Below, one piece after another: positions 22,190 through 35,029 of a DNA stretch of 64,000 bases; positions within the stretch are counted from its first letter, which is position 1; the number at the start of each line of letters is the position of its first letter. Source of the DNA: Otatea glauca (Eukaryota > Streptophyta > Magnoliopsida > Poales > Poaceae); the NCBI GenBank assembly GCA_036346275.1, contig CM070725.1, positions 19,768,216-19,832,215 of the forward strand. The letters are read 5' to 3'. Below the pieces are notes generated by a model. The model did not search any database and was not told the origin of the DNA. It worked only from the letters and a program-made list of their open reading frames with translations. Both the position numbers and the translations under genes were made by a program.

Positions 22190-23059
22190 GTCATATCCCA
22201 CGGTTGCCAGATAGACTTTCAATGTTCGTAATGAGCCATCTAGCCGCTATAATTCTCAGACTGGTAAAGGTGCCTAACACTAACAGATGAGTGTCGTGCG
22301 TACGAATCGGCGTATGAATCAGTGTAGTCAAACGGCCAAGAGATACTCGATCCGTCATAATTTTGTCTATAACCGTACCCACCTTGATCCCCTCTATATG
22401 GCATCTAATCGTACCCACTATGCTCAGTTGGGAAGCCCAAATGGCTAGAAGACTCACTACTACACCATGAGCCTGCGTCATCCTATGATTGTGCTGCCTG
22501 CCACCCATCCCCACCACTCGACACGCCCTTCCCCTTACTACGGGTCTACCTTTGTGAGCCCCTCCTCGGGGGGCTACCCCTATTGTGATCCTACCGGCGA
22601 TTGTGGCTATGAACGGAGGCGCATCCTATACTGGTCAGTTTTCGTCTCATCATCGTCAGGAGAGTCTGTCGCTGTTGCTGAGCTACTACTGAGGCACTGC
22701 ACGTTATCAAGAGGTGTATCCGTTTCATCGTCACTACCGACATTAGGCTCATCATCTCTTAGGTCTTTTACTTTTCCCTTAGGAAGTTGGCTGCTCGATA
22801 ACTTCTCCAACCTGCCTAAAGCTCCTACTAGCATGTCCTCATCGTCGGCATCATTAGCACGCTTCTTCTTCCCTTTGTGCATGTCACCTGTGAGGTTCTT
22901 CCCACTTGTGGCCAAGGTGAAACAATATTAACACCGTTGTGAGGTTTCGACACACATGATTAACAAGTAGAATGGAAAACAATTACATTGGTTACATGTG
23001 GCCTTGTTCACTCTTTTGGCAGGATGGACTCAACCAAAAATCTCGCTGGGAGAGGTGGG
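22190..23059 (-). pseudogene. hAT transposase C-terminal tail
   Basis: The minus strand from 22915 to 22607 encodes a Lys/Asp/Glu/Ser-rich stretch (K-G-K-K-K-R-A-N-D-A-D-D-E-D-M-L, then a D-D-E-P-N-V-G-S-D-D-E-T-D-T segment). Downstream, in shifted frames, a Tyr/Ser/Gly/Asp-rich region follows (blocks such as G-G-Y-G-Y-R-Q and D-Y-T-D-S-Y-A-D-S-Y). Grass hAT proteins of this type end in such low-complexity tails. The stretch 22920-23020 may be an intron (GTGAAC...ACAAG). It is separated from the dimerisation domain by the copia at 23060-30994. Confidence 0.45.
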
Positions 23060-24396
23060 TGAAGGGAAACGCGGTATGCTACGCTAGCACAAAAAAAACT
23101 ACCGCGCAACCAGAAAGCTACTCGCAAGAAGGGGATCATAGATAAGATTACCACTAGACGCGCAGTTGCGGAATCCTTCGCGCGTCGATGTAGTGGTTCG
23201 TCCTCGCGCGATCGTTGCGTCGATGTAGTGGATCGTCCTCCCACGCGCGATCGCAGCAGCGTCACACCGCAGAGTCCACACGTCCGAGAGATGGAACGCC
23301 GTGCGCCGTGTGCAAGCACCTAGTCGCTCGGCGAGGGGCGAGAGGAGGAGGCTAGGGTTTCAAGTGAATCAAACCTAAACCGTGGAAAGCACACTCTGCG
23401 CCTCCCTCCTCCCCTCCTTATATAGCCACGAGATGAAACCTAAACCGGGGCCCACCAAACATGCTAAGCCCACGAGGTTCATTAATTACGGATCCAATCC
23501 AAATTAATGCGCCCCACCCATTAAGTGTGTGACCCTACGGGTTCACATACGTTTGGACATGGATTCGAAAACTCCTTTTCAATCCAATAGTTGGTAGCGG
23601 CTTCTTGCAAAGTATGCCAACTCCCAAACATCTTGTGATCAAATCGAGCAGAACCTATCAAAAGAACTCATGTAATAATCCATTTGCCAAGTATATGAAG
23701 ATTGATCTCAAGGTGAGAAGCATGTCATCCTTTGATGATTCAATCCATCTCTCGTATCCGTGATATATTAATAAGTTGTGATTGACTCCTCAATCACGGC
23801 ATGGCCATGCACTTTCTTAATCATATCACACGAGTGGCCTTGTCATATATCTCCGTTTCATTGGAGTGGCAAATTCCATCTTATCGCTCACTTCCTCCGC
23901 ACGTTTCATAGTAAACATGAAAGCTACCTTTATAACTATCCGGTTAGGAAGTAGTGTTTGATAGCCCCAAGGAAAACTATTACACATGTAGGGAATATGA
24001 CAATCTCAGTCTAAGGATCATACATCTTCTAGGTATGAGATACTCGATGACACATAAGAATGAAACATTCTCGCGTTGTCCCATAGCGGGTCTATCTAAC
24101 CCATGTTCTTCAACATGGTCCACAATGTAGAGATGATATCTCCATATCCCATGATCTATGAAGCATGATCATCGATCACTACATGTCTTGATCTATTCAT
24201 CGTAGTCCTATACGATGATATCCGATCGAGATATTTATCGAATTACATCATTAAGTAAAGAGCTTCATAATCAAGTCACATACTTGTTGATCAATACAAT
24301 GATATACATTCATTGGACCAATAATCATATTATTATTCATAAACATAGTCATGTTACAATCATCTAAATGATTGCCTCAAGGGCATAACACTAACA
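23060..24396 (-). repeat. copia 3' LTR (1337 bp)
   Basis: It starts TGAAGGGAAACGC and ends CATAACACTAACA. It matches the 29659-30994 LTR over its full length, with differences mostly small indels clustered in CG-rich segments. A TATATAG motif lies around 23419-23425 (TATA on the minus strand). Confidence 0.9.
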
Positions 24397-24416
24397 ATCT
24401 CCCACTTGCACTTGAG

Positions 24417-24964
24417 TCAATCAATTAAGTATCTAATACCAATAGACCTTGTGTGCGCCTCATGCTTAGGCTGTGGCAGTGGCTTTGTCATCGGATCGGC
24501 CACATTGGCTTCCGTATGTACTTTGCATATTCTGACGTCACCTCTATCCACAATCTCGCGAATAAGGTGAAAGCGAAGGAGTATGTGTTTAGACTTTTGA
24601 TGTGATCTAGGCTCTTTTGCTTGTGCAATGGCACCACTATTATCACAATAGATGTCCATTGGACTAGAGACACTAGCGACCACACCAAGCTCGTGATAAA
24701 CTTCTTAATCCACACAGCCTCCTTTGCGGCCTCCGGCCGCAATGTACTCCGCTTCGTCGTAGAGTCGGCCACCGTGTTTTGCTTGGAACTCTTCCACCAT
24801 CGCTCCTCCATTAAGTGTAAACACAAACCGGATTGCGATCGAAAATCATCTTTGTCGGTTTGGAAGCTTGCATCGGTGTAACCCTTTGCAACCAGATCTT
24901 CCTCACCTCCAAAAACAAGGAACATACCCTTAGTTCTTCTCAAGTACTTCAGATATTTTTACGG
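24417..24964 (-). pseudogene. copia RNase H
   Basis: The C-terminal frame (24683-24417) reads I-Y-C-D-N-S-G-A-I-A-Q-A-K-E-P, H-Q-K-S-K-H-I-L, R-F-H-L-I-R-E-I and A-D-P-M-T-K-P-L, all standard copia RNase H motifs. Upstream (24943-24700) the G-Y-T-D-A-S-F-Q-T-D and S-G-L-C motifs are in another frame. It ends about 20 bp before the 3' LTR. Confidence 0.8.
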
Positions 24965-26299
24965 CTATCCAATGACCATCACGAGATCCGCTTGGTATCC
25001 GCTCGTGACACTTAGAGCATATGAGACATCCAGGCGTGTACAGATCATGGCATACATAATAGACCCAATAGTGAAGCATATGGAATCTTGCTCATCTGTC
25101 TCGCTCATCGGATGTCGAAGGACACCGATTCTTGCAGAGATCGATGCCATGTGACATTGGCATGAAACCTCTCTTGGATTCATGCATATTGAACCTTTCA
25201 ATATCTTGTCAATGTACGTTTCTGACTTAATCCAATTAACCTTTTGATCTATCTCTATAGATTTTTATGCCCAAGATATAGCATGCTTCTCCCAAGTCCT
25301 TCATTGAGAAACTCCTTTTCAATGAAGTCTTAACATCTTCAAGCATAGGAATGTCATTCCCGATTAATAATATGTCATCCACATACAAAATCGTAAATAC
25401 AAGTGCGCTCCCACTAGCCTTCTTGTAAACACAAGGCTCTTCTTCATTTTGATAAAGTCAAAACCTTTGACTACTTCATCAAAGCGAATGTTCCAACTCC
25501 TAGATGCTTGCTTTAACCCATAAATGGATCTTTGAAGCTTGCATACCCTTTTAGCATATTTAGGATCAACAAAGCCTTGAGGTTGTATCATGTATACATC
25601 CTCGTAAAGATTCCCATTAAGGAAGGCTGTTTTGACATCCATCGCCATATTTCATAATCAAAATATGCAAACAATAGCTAAAATGATCCGGACAGACTTG
25701 AGCATGGCTACCGGTGAGAAAGTTTCATCATAGTCAACTCCTTGAACTTGTTTGAAACCCTTTGCCACCAACCGTGCCTTATAGATCTGAACATTTCCAT
25801 CTACGTCTATCTTTTCTTGAAAATCCATTTGCACTCAATGGTTTTACACCATCGTGAATCGACCAAGTTCCAAACTTGATTGTCATGCATGGATTGAATT
25901 TGGATCTCATGGCTTCAAGCCATTTTTGGAGTTTGGGTCCATCATTGCTTCTTCATAAGTCGTGGGCTCATCATTGTCCAACAATAATATGTCATTCCCA
26001 TATCTAATAGGTACATGGCGTGGCCTCCCGACCTCACGTAATGGAGTCTCTTCCACAAAGTTATACAACACTTTGTACATCTTGTGAAGGTTCAGAGGTA
26101 GCTTGAACATATTCATGTGATTCTCGAACTTTATCAAGATACACATCACTCCTACTGATTTCTTTTGAAAGAAACTCTTTCTCCAAAAGACACCATTTCG
26201 AGCAACAAAACTTTGTTCTCGTTTCTTTTGTAAAAGTAATATCCTTTTGTTTCTTTAGGATACCCCACAAAAAGCATTTTTCGATTTAGGTGCGAGTTT
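24965..26299 (-). pseudogene. copia reverse transcriptase
   Basis: Reading 25648-25364 gives the block-A motif M-D-V-K-T-A-F-L-N-G-N-L (first catalytic Asp), then Y-M-x-Q-P-x-G-F, and K-L-Q-R-S-I-Y-G-L-K-Q-A-S-R-S-W-N. The Y-V-D-D active site follows in a shifted frame at about 25385-25370. A linker region (26149-25907) has the P-L-R-x-x-G-R-P-R and E-E-A-M-x-D-P motifs that precede copia RT. Frame is lost at several places. Confidence 0.8.
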
Positions 26300-26999
26300 A
26301 TCGATTGTAAAGCGTTTTACATAAGCCTCACATCCCCATATCTTGAGAAATGATAACATGGGTCTTCTCCCATCCATATCTCATATGGCGTCTTCTCAAC
26401 GGATTTTGATGGGACCCTATTCAAAGTGAACGCAATTGTCTCTAGAGCGAAACCCCAAAAGGATAATGGCGGATCTGTTTGGTCGATCATTGACCGAACC
26501 ATATCTAATAAAGTCCGATTCGTCGTTCGGACACACCATTCCATTGAGGCGTTCTGGCGGAGTAAGTTGCGAACGATTCCACATTGCTTTAAATGATCAC
26601 CAAACTCTTGGCTCAAGTATTCGCCACCACGATCGGATCGTAAGTGTTTTATTGTTTTGCCAAGTTGATTTTGTACTTCGTTCAAACTCTTTGAACCTTT
26701 CAAAAGTTTGATTTATGCCTCATTAAATAGATATATCCATATCTCTCAAGTCATCGGTAAAAGTTACAAAGCATCTGAAACCCACCCCTAGCAATGAGCT
26801 CATTGGTCCACATACATCCGTATGTACTAGGGCCAATAATTCACTTGCTCTCTCACTAAAACTGTGAAAGGGCTTTTGTCATCTTGCCAAGTAAACAAGA
26901 TTCACATGTTTCAAATGATTCAAAATCAAATGAGGTTAGAAGTCCATCACCATGGAGCTTCTTCATGCGCTTCTCATTTATATGACCTAGCGACAATGC
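26300..26999 (-). pseudogene. copia integrase core, multiple frameshifts
   Basis: Reading 26703-26317 gives L-R-S-D-R-G-G-E-Y-L-S-Q-E-F, the second catalytic Asp of the D-D-E core, then after several 1-bp shifts N-R-T-L-L-D-M-V-R-S-M and W-G-F-A-L-E-T-I-A-F-T-L-N-R-V-P-S-K-S-V, typical for copia integrase. Translating alternate frames shows the missing residues are present, so breaks here are 1-nt deletions rather than large losses. The enzyme inserts cDNA into chromosomes. Confidence 0.75.
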
Positions 27000-27480
27000 C
27001 ACAAAAGGTAGGGTTCAAATCATTAGGCGGTGCCTTTTACATTAATATTATAGACAGTGTTTTTCTTGAGTTCAAGGACGTACAACCCATCCACCATGGG
27101 GCAACGACCATAATACATATCATTCAAAAATATTGAACAAACAAAGTTCTTTATTCAAATCATAACCTTCATGTTCCAAACAAGAAGATGAAATAATGTT
27201 TCTACTCAAAGATGGAACAAAATAACAATTATGGAGTTCTAAAACTAATCTCGAAGGCAAATGCAATGGGTATGTGCCAACGGCAAGACCAACAACTCTT
27301 GCTTTATTCCCCACGAAGATCCACTTCTCCTTTTGCCAAGTCTCTACTCTTTATCACCCGCAACGAATTGCAAATGTGAGCAACCGAACCGGTATCATAT
27401 ACCCATGAGTGAGTGAAGAAGTAGCAAGATTAATTTCTATAACATTAATACCAAGTGGAAACCACATTTCCATTCTTCTT
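27000..27480 (-). pseudogene. copia protease and pre-integrase region
   Basis: The stretch 27314-27120 reads ...L-H-L-P-S-R-L-V-L-E-L-H-N-C-Y-F-V-P-S-L-S-R-N-I-I-S, the conserved C-part of copia protease (N-C-x-Y-V-P-x-L-x-x-N-L-L-S type motif). Upstream, around 27400-27360, fragments of the active-site region are in another frame. It would cleave the polyprotein; broken here. Confidence 0.6.
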
Positions 27481-28310
27481 ATCCGTCTGTACTTTTCGCA
27501 TTCCGCTTCCAATGCCCCGATTTCTTGCAATAGAAGCATTGGGTATCGGGTTGAGGGCCAACTTTAAGCTTCGAAGCTTAGTTTTGAGGCTCGCGATCTC
27601 ATCTTGAGCCTTGCCCTTGCCCTTGCCCTTGCTCTTTCCCGTTCCCCACCTTAGCCTTTCTCTTTTTGAAAGCGGTTGTTTTCTCAACCATCATCACATG
27701 ATTGGGTTTTTCTTAATGCTTTCCTCCATGACCTTGAGCATCCCATGTAGCTCGGTTAGGCTCTTCTCCATGCTATTCATATGAAAATTCATAATGCTCA
27801 AAGCTCGAGGCGTAGACTGAGAATAACATCTGTGGCCAAACCGAGGCTAAGGGAAACTCAAGTTTTCCAATCTCCCAATGTAACCAATCATCTTGATCAC
27901 ATGAGGATCGACCGGATCGCCTTCACCGACTTACAAGCAAATAAAAGCTTTGAGATACCATACCTCTCAGCTCTTGCTTGATTCCCAAACATGCCCTTCA
28001 AGCCCACAATCATATTGTAAGCATCCGGTCCTCATATTGCTTTTGGAGCTCGAGTCCATTGTGACTAGCATGAGACGGTGACTTCTCTGAAGCATTAACA
28101 TGCTTTTCATATTCAACCTTCAAATTGCGAGCAAGCATTTTCGGTGGTTCATCAGAATTGGATTCTCTAGAACATAGTCCTTCTTTTCATGCTTGAGAAC
28201 AATTCTCGGGTTGCGATACCAATCAACAAAATTAGTTCCATTCAGTTTTTCCCTTTCCAAAACCGATCTCAAAGCAAAACCAGTGTAGCATGAGTAGGAG
28301 AAGGTGCCAT
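27480..28310 (-). pseudogene. copia gag with zinc knuckle
   Basis: Likely start codon at 28310 (M-A-P-S-P-T). The frame changes many times, but a Lys-rich segment (V-E-K-T-T-A-F-K-K-R around 27680, then G-K-G-K-G-K-G-K-A-Q-D-E-I-A-S-L) precedes a knuckle readable as C-F-Y-C-K-K-S-G-H-W-K-R near 27545-27510. This is the usual copia gag end that binds RNA. At least four single-base frame changes break it. Confidence 0.6.
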
Positions 28311-29644
28311 TGAACTACAACAAAAATATGCAAAGATTCTAAGCACTATGTTTATGTAAAACTTTTATTAAACTTTTAATTAAAGACACTCCTATTTTAT
28401 GTCCTTTTATAGACACATAGTGAGTATTCAAGATCCATATTCATTAAACACTAGTGAGCTTTGGCATCATTGCTAGAAATTTAATGACATAGGTAAGCAA
28501 CACCTTTGCTAATTACATCATATGTAACTCTTGTTTGTTGAGTATGAAAACAAGTAATGAATGCCTCCATCAACTTGACTCATGGCAGTCAACTCGCCCC
28601 AAGGGCTCACATGAGGAGGGAGCACTTCCGTATTCGGTGCCAATTAAGAAACCCGCCTCATGTGTGTTTTCCTAGACACCAATTGTCTTGTATAGGTTCC
28701 TTCATTATCAAATCAAATCCCAACCACTTATGTCCTCAAGCCCAAAACCGCTTTGATAGCTCGTTTAAATCGCCATTGTTATGCGTGATGTGTCCAACAC
28801 ATCCCTATCATCTATTGAGATAGCCATTGATATACTACTTTGGCAGTCATATCAATAACGATCTAAATTCTTGATAGGTGCAACAATTGGATGGACAATT
28901 TGATTTAAGATTTTTAACTATAAGGATGAACAAAGATTACTATGAACATAGCATCACATGCAATGAGCATAAAGAAAATAGCAAGGATAAAACACACATC
29001 CACGTAAAATCAAAATAAGTCGTGAAATAGCATGGCCCTTAGCATTAAGATCTCCATCATCATGCTTGGTTGTTCACCTAGCCACCTTGCTTGATTTGTT
29101 CACCTAGCCATCGTCTTCATCATTATGGATGCAACTCCTTACAACTTTTGAGGCATGTCTTCCGCCATGGGAAAACACCCTCAAAATTTCCACGGATCAA
29201 CCAGATTGACCCAATCCGATCTAACATGATTGGCTTGGTCCCATATGGATACGCTTTGAAACCCCGATGGCGGTAACCCGACCGGTAAGGGCAACGCGTC
29301 GCATCATGAACGGACTCACCCAAATCAATATTGAATCTGTTTGCGCTTACCATGGATCAACCAGATTGACCCAATCCAACTCGACCGATTGGCTTGGTCC
29401 CATATGGATACGTTTGAAACCACGATGGCGGTAACCCGACGGTAAGGGTAACGCCGTACCATGAACGGACTCACCCAAATCAAGATTGAGTCTGTTTGCA
29501 CTTTCCTCAAACCCTAAATCGATCGATCTCATCGATGGTCGCCGTCACCAATTCATCACATGAACCGGTGAACATGTAATAGATCCAATCTACTAACCTC
29601 ACACATCATATGTGCAACATCCAGATCACAAAACTATATGAGAT
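28311..29644 (-). other. copia untranslated leader with a tandem duplication
   Basis: About 1.3 kb between primer site and gag with no supported gene. It contains a direct duplication of about 155 bp with a 160-bp period (29194-29353 and 29354-29505), each copy beginning GGATCAACCAGATTGACCC. Confidence 0.6.
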
Positions 29645-29657
29645 GGCTCTGATACCA
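29645..29657 (-). other. copia primer-binding site, initiator tRNA-Met
   Basis: The minus strand reads TGGTATCAGAGCC, exactly the standard site, 1 bp from the LTR edge at 29659. Confidence 0.85.
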
Positions 29658-29658
29658 C

Positions 29659-30994
29659 TGAAGGGAAACGCGGTATGCTACGCTAGCACAAAAAAAACTA
29701 CCGCGCAACCAGAAAGCTACTCGCAAGAAGGGGATCATAGATAAGATTACCACTAGACGCGCAGTTGCGGAATCCTTCGCGCGTCGATGTAGTGGTTCGT
29801 CCTCGCCGCAGTCATTGCGTCGATGTAGTGAATCGTCCTCCCACGCCGCAGTCGCAGCAGCGTCACCGCAGTAGTCCAGAGATGGAACGCCGTGCGTCGG
29901 TGAGCAAGCACCTAGTCGCTCGGCAGGGGCAGCGAGAGGAGGAGGCTAGGGTTTCAAGTGAATCAAACCTAAACCGTGGAAAGCACACTCTGCGCCTCCT
30001 CCTCCCTCCTTATATAGCCACGAGATGAAACCTAAACCGGGGCCCACCAAAGATGCTAAGCCCACGAGGTTCATTAATTACGGATCCAATCCAAATTAAT
30101 GCGTCCCCACCCATTAAGTGTGTGACCTGCAGGTTCACATACGTTTGGACATGGATTGGAAAACTCCTTTTCAATCCAATAGTTGGTAGCGGCTTCTTGC
30201 AAAGTATGCCAACTCCCAAACATACCGTGATCAAATCGAATGTAACCTATCAAAAGAACTCATGTAATAATCCCTTTGCCAAGTATATGAAGATTGATCT
30301 CAAGGCGAGAAGCATGTCATCCTTTGATGATTCAATCCATCTCTCGTATCCGTGATATATTAATAAGTTGTGATTGACTCCTCAATCACGGCATGGCCAT
30401 GCACTTTCTTAATCATATCACACGAGTGGCCTTGTCATATATCTCCGTTTCATTGGAGTGGCAAATTCCATCTTGATCGCTCACTTCCTCTCTGCACGTT
30501 TCATAGTAAACATGAAAGCTACCTTTATAACTATCCGGTTAGGAAGTAGTGTTTGATAGCCCCAAGGAAAACTATTACACATGTAGGGAATATGACAATC
30601 TCGTGTCTAAGGATCATACATCTTCTAGGTATGAGATACATCGATGACACATAAGAATGAAACATTCTCGCAGTTGTCCCATAGCGGTCTATCTAACCCA
30701 TGTTCTTCAACATGGTCCACAATGTAGAGATGATATCTCCATATCCCATGATCTATGAAGCATGATCATCGATCACTACATGTGCTGATCTATTCATCGT
30801 AGTCCTATACGATGATATCCGATCAGAGATATTTATCGAATTACATCATTAAGTAAAGAGCTTCATAATCAAGTCACATACTTGTTGATCAATACAATGA
30901 TATACATTCATTGGACCAATAATCATATTATTATTCATAAACATAGTCATGTTACAATCATCTAAATGATTGCCTCAAGGGCATAACACTAACA
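29659..30994 (-). repeat. copia 5' LTR (1336 bp)
   Basis: Same ends as the 23060-24396 copy. It is the 5' LTR because the primer site TGGTATCAGAGCC lies directly at its inner edge (29645-29657, minus strand). A TATA motif around 30010-30017 would drive minus-strand transcription. Confidence 0.9.
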
Positions 30995-31370
30995 GTGGGG
31001 TCGTTCCCACTGTCCTCATTGAGTAGGGGCTCCCCACTAGACCTAGACGAGTCGAACCACTCTACAATAGGGTTGCTACCAGGATGCATCGTACCCTCAA
31101 TGAGGCGATCGACTGGGTCTTCATCCTGAGCCAGGCGAGTGGATTCGTAGTCCCGCAGGCGAAGTCGTAGGTTGTAGTGCACGAACACGAGCTGCTGGAG
31201 CTTCGCATAACTTAATCGGTTCCTTAGCTGCGTGTGCACTAAGGCAAATGTGTTCCAATTGCGCTCGCAACCACTCGACGATGCGCACTACGATACCAAC
31301 CGCAAGGCGTACTTCTGCAACGCTGGCATCTCATTCATGAACGCTATCCACCATTGAGTTGCAAGCAATA
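30995..31370 (-). pseudogene. hAT transposase dimerisation domain (hAT_C)
   Basis: The minus strand reads W-W-I-A-F-M-N-E-M-P-A-L-Q-K-Y-A-L-R, then C-A-S-S-S-G-C-E-R-N-W-N-T-F, then R-N-R-L-S-Y-A-K-L-Q-Q-L-V-F-V-H-Y-N-L-R-L. This is the hAT_C signature, which mediates dimerisation and contributes the catalytic Glu in hAT transposases. One stop replaces the residue before C-A-S-S-S. The segment is bounded on both sides by LTR insertions (GTGGG and CAATA duplications). Confidence 0.8.
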
Positions 31371-33929
31371 TGTCGGGACCCGAATATGCAAATCCGGACC
31401 CTCTGTGTATTCAGCACTAATCCAGGATCACGCTAGTGCACACAGTCTCAACATAGATGAAATATCACAATCATACACAGCGGAATAATAAATAAAGACT
31501 TAATCTATTAATATAGAACTATTGAACGACCTTAAGGTCAAACTTACACTTGTGAGGCCTTGGTGGCTTCAACTCAAAATAAATAAACAAAGAATGAAAG
31601 AAGAACGTCGTTAATCCCATCAATATACCACAGCAAGCGACAAGGTTCAACTCCTAGATAATCGCCTCCTCGTGAAACTTCTCCTCCTTCAAGTTGTAGT
31701 CTTCTCCTCAACTCGATGATTTTGTGTTGCAAGGGGTGAGTACATAAAGCACTCAACAAGTCGTGCATGTAATGCAATTCTAACATAGCTATATGCAAGG
31801 ATTATTCCAAAGAAATGGCTAACATGGCTATTTTGCAAAAGCAACATTTGTAAATTAATACAAGATATAAATTGGAAAGACAAGAAACAAATAATCAGTA
31901 TTAGATAGATTCAACATTTCTCAAGTAAAACAAGTTTCCAATCCTAAGTCAAAATCCACTTTCCATGGCATCCCGCCATCCCAATAAGTTTTGTTTAACA
32001 AAAGTCTAACCCTTGATTTGTAATTCGAGCTTTGCTCAATACCGTGAGCACGGCTATTCGAATAGGTTTACACTCTGCAGAGGTTATGCACTTTACCCAC
32101 ACGACGTGATATTCTCTTTGTGCCTGGCCATCAGCACACTTCCTTTGGTGTACCGGCAGAGAATTCACGACAAAGTCTTTCAGGAACCTCTACCTTAACC
32201 AAAGAACCTCTCCGGTGTTGCCTTCGCTATCACTCCTCTCACGCAGTGCCAGCCGAAGTATAGGACAGGCCAACACCGTTGGATGGGTACCAAGCCGCAG
32301 CACAGGTACGCTCCCCCGCACAGATACACTTCCGTGTACTGTCGCCCCGAGGTATCAGAGGAAAGATATCAGAACCCTAATCAACTAGGTCTGTCCCATA
32401 TCAGACATGTGGTCGCATGATTGACTCAGGTCAAAGGCTTGCAAGGTTAAGTCCTTAACATGATCGAGGCAAGACTTCCACATACCCCCTGCCCATCGGG
32501 CCCACCTTGGCATTCTCGCCCCTTGCCACTTGCCCCAATCTAAATCATAACCACCCCAGTTGATTACCAAGCACCACATGCCATCAGCAATTTAACCTCG
32601 TTGCATGACATCCTCTCGCCACCGCAACTCAATCTCATCGTGTGACCACACATGACACACAAGTTCATACATCGTTCCATATTCCATTAGTCAAGATTAT
32701 TTATCAAAGACTAAAGTACATGTGATGGCGTGGCATGACTAAGCAACTAATACGGTCTAACCATCCCATGTTGATTATTATTACTAACCAACTATAATGA
32801 ACCAATCTAGGGTGACAATATATCATGGTATACAAATGGTAAGGTAGGGTATAGAGCAATTGGGTATAATAGCTAAGTCCCAAATTTAATTGAAGACATT
32901 TGTACATGTCAAATAATATGCAATAAAGTAAAACAATATAGCAGTTTTTGTAATCGTAGGTTCAACATGATCAAAGCACAACTTGCACGGCACTTGCTAT
33001 AAACCGCTCTTTACTCTTTTAATTGATCTTGGCTTTCTCAACCTTTGGCTCTTCAATCGAATGCTTCGACTTCCTTGTCCTTCAGCTACTTTGGGTAACT
33101 TCTGGACGACACGTCTAACGACAAAGAAGCACAAATACAACAAAACTCAAAAGCAATTCAAATAAACTCCAATTTAATATTAGATTGGTACTAAACGGAG
33201 GGATTGAATTTAGGAACTTAGATTTGATCAAGATCGGATGAAAGAGAACAAAGCTTTGAAGATTTATCGAGAAGGTTACGACTGATAATTAGGGAAAAAC
33301 GGAGTATATTCTAGGGGATATCCTTCGAGATTAATTAACTCGATTGGACAAATATTGACATATGGGCTCTTGATCTATAGATCGGGTCCATAAAGATATG
33401 TTAGTTCATGATGAACTAAACTGATGCTCAATGTTGACTTTTGTTGACTAAACAAATACACAGTCAAACAAAAGAAAGATAGACTAATAGAATAGATATG
33501 ACACCAGGATATGACATATGGCCAATGGTCTATCGACCAAGTCCACAAATGAATTCTGGGTTAATGGCAGATTAGATTTTCAGGGATAAGACAAGGACGA
33601 TGGAATCGACATTCAGTGCGATCCGATCCGGGGTTCACCATACATCAAAGAAGAGACTTGACGATAATGTGGCGATGACGATATGTAGTAAGACAAGACA
33701 AATATCTTACTACGGTGGACACAACGTGGAAAACCGCAATACGGCAGTAGCTGCTCACGATGAACTCAAATCGTCGAACCGGTCTTAAGTTAGGTTTTGG
33801 TCCGCTTTGCGGATGATAGAAAGATAAAGCCGGACTCACAAAAATGGGGTTAGATCACGATAGGACGATAGAAAGGATAATGACATCGCGCTACGCTCTT
33901 GCCGGAATGCGATATGCGATGATAGCGGC

Positions 33930-34125
33930 GCGAGCAAAGCGTTAACGGCGAACGTTAACGAAGAAACGCGTTAGCGGCGAACGTTAACGATGGAACGTTA
34001 ACGGCGGAGGTTAACGATGGGGACGTTAACGGCGGACGTTGACGACGGAACTTTAACGGCGGAAGTTAACGGCGGACGTTAACGACTTTAACGTTAACGG
34101 CGGACGTTAACGACGAATTGGACCA
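33930..34125. repeat. Minisatellite of CGTTAACG palindromes
   Basis: About ten variants of a 14-22 bp unit built on ACGTTAACGGCGG lie head to tail. The core CGTTAACG is a perfect palindrome and each copy carries AACGG words. It is absent from family X copies 1 and 3. Confidence 0.7.
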
Positions 34126-35029
34126 AGGGTTAAGTCCGGGTTTGAGCGAAACGATTCAAGGATGAATACACTTGGCATAGGGTAGGATGGTTGGGTTGGC
34201 TCTGCGATTAAAGGTTTCCAAAGATGGCGAACCGAAATGCGCACCGACACGAAGGACTAGGCCAAAAGACGTCGGGTAGATTCTAGAACATGGCTTTGAC
34301 GGCAACCGGGGATCAAAGAACTTCAATGGTGGGCAAAACAGGGGATAATGATTTTCTGGACACAATGACATGGCCACGACAAATCAAAATGGTTGGCGGC
34401 ACAAGACGACGCGCGACGGTGGCAAAAAGACGACGGTAACGAATATTAAAATTTTTGGTGGATGGAACAGCAGAGGGGAAGTGAGCACCACATAGAACGC
34501 GGCGACACGAACTCAACGGTATATCCGGATTTGGATGCAACCCAACGGACAGATCACAAACTGCCGATGAACGGCTGCTAAAGCTAATAGATCAAACGGT
34601 CATAACTATTAAAATAATGGATGAAACCTAACCAAATTTTACAGAGAGCTATCTGGAATCATTTGGCACAATATGACGCGAACGGATATGATTTTTACCT
34701 TCTGGATCAACGGGGAACGCGCGACGAAGTTTTCTGCCATATGTACGCAGTCTGATCGGGGAAGATTGAATTTTATGCAGCAATCCCGTGGACAAAACCT
34801 TGAGTTAGGGTGAGCACCGTGTAGAGGACATCAAGAGAAGTCTACAGAAAAAATTGCACTGTCAAACTCGCAAAAACGAAGGAGAACGGGCAGCAGCAAG
34901 ATTTGAGATTAGAACTGCCGTAACTTTTGATTCCGCGGATGGAACTGCACCAAATTTGGTGGAGAGATAGATCTGACCATATGGCACGACATGACGTGAG
35001 AGGATTTCAGAAAAACTCACCGGTATGAC

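Larger units (their letters stand above)
23060..30994 (-). mobile_element. Complete Ty1/copia retrotransposon (7935 bp), GTGGG target duplication
   Basis: Two near-identical LTRs (23060-24396 and 29659-30994) enclose an internal region with the copia order on the minus strand: gag, protease, integrase, RT, RNase H. The primer site lies 1 bp from the upper LTR. Identical GTGGG copies flank it (23055-23059 and 30995-30999). The domain order with integrase before RT defines copia. All coding domains carry single-base indels. It sits between the dimerisation domain and the tail of the hAT transposase. Confidence 0.9.
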
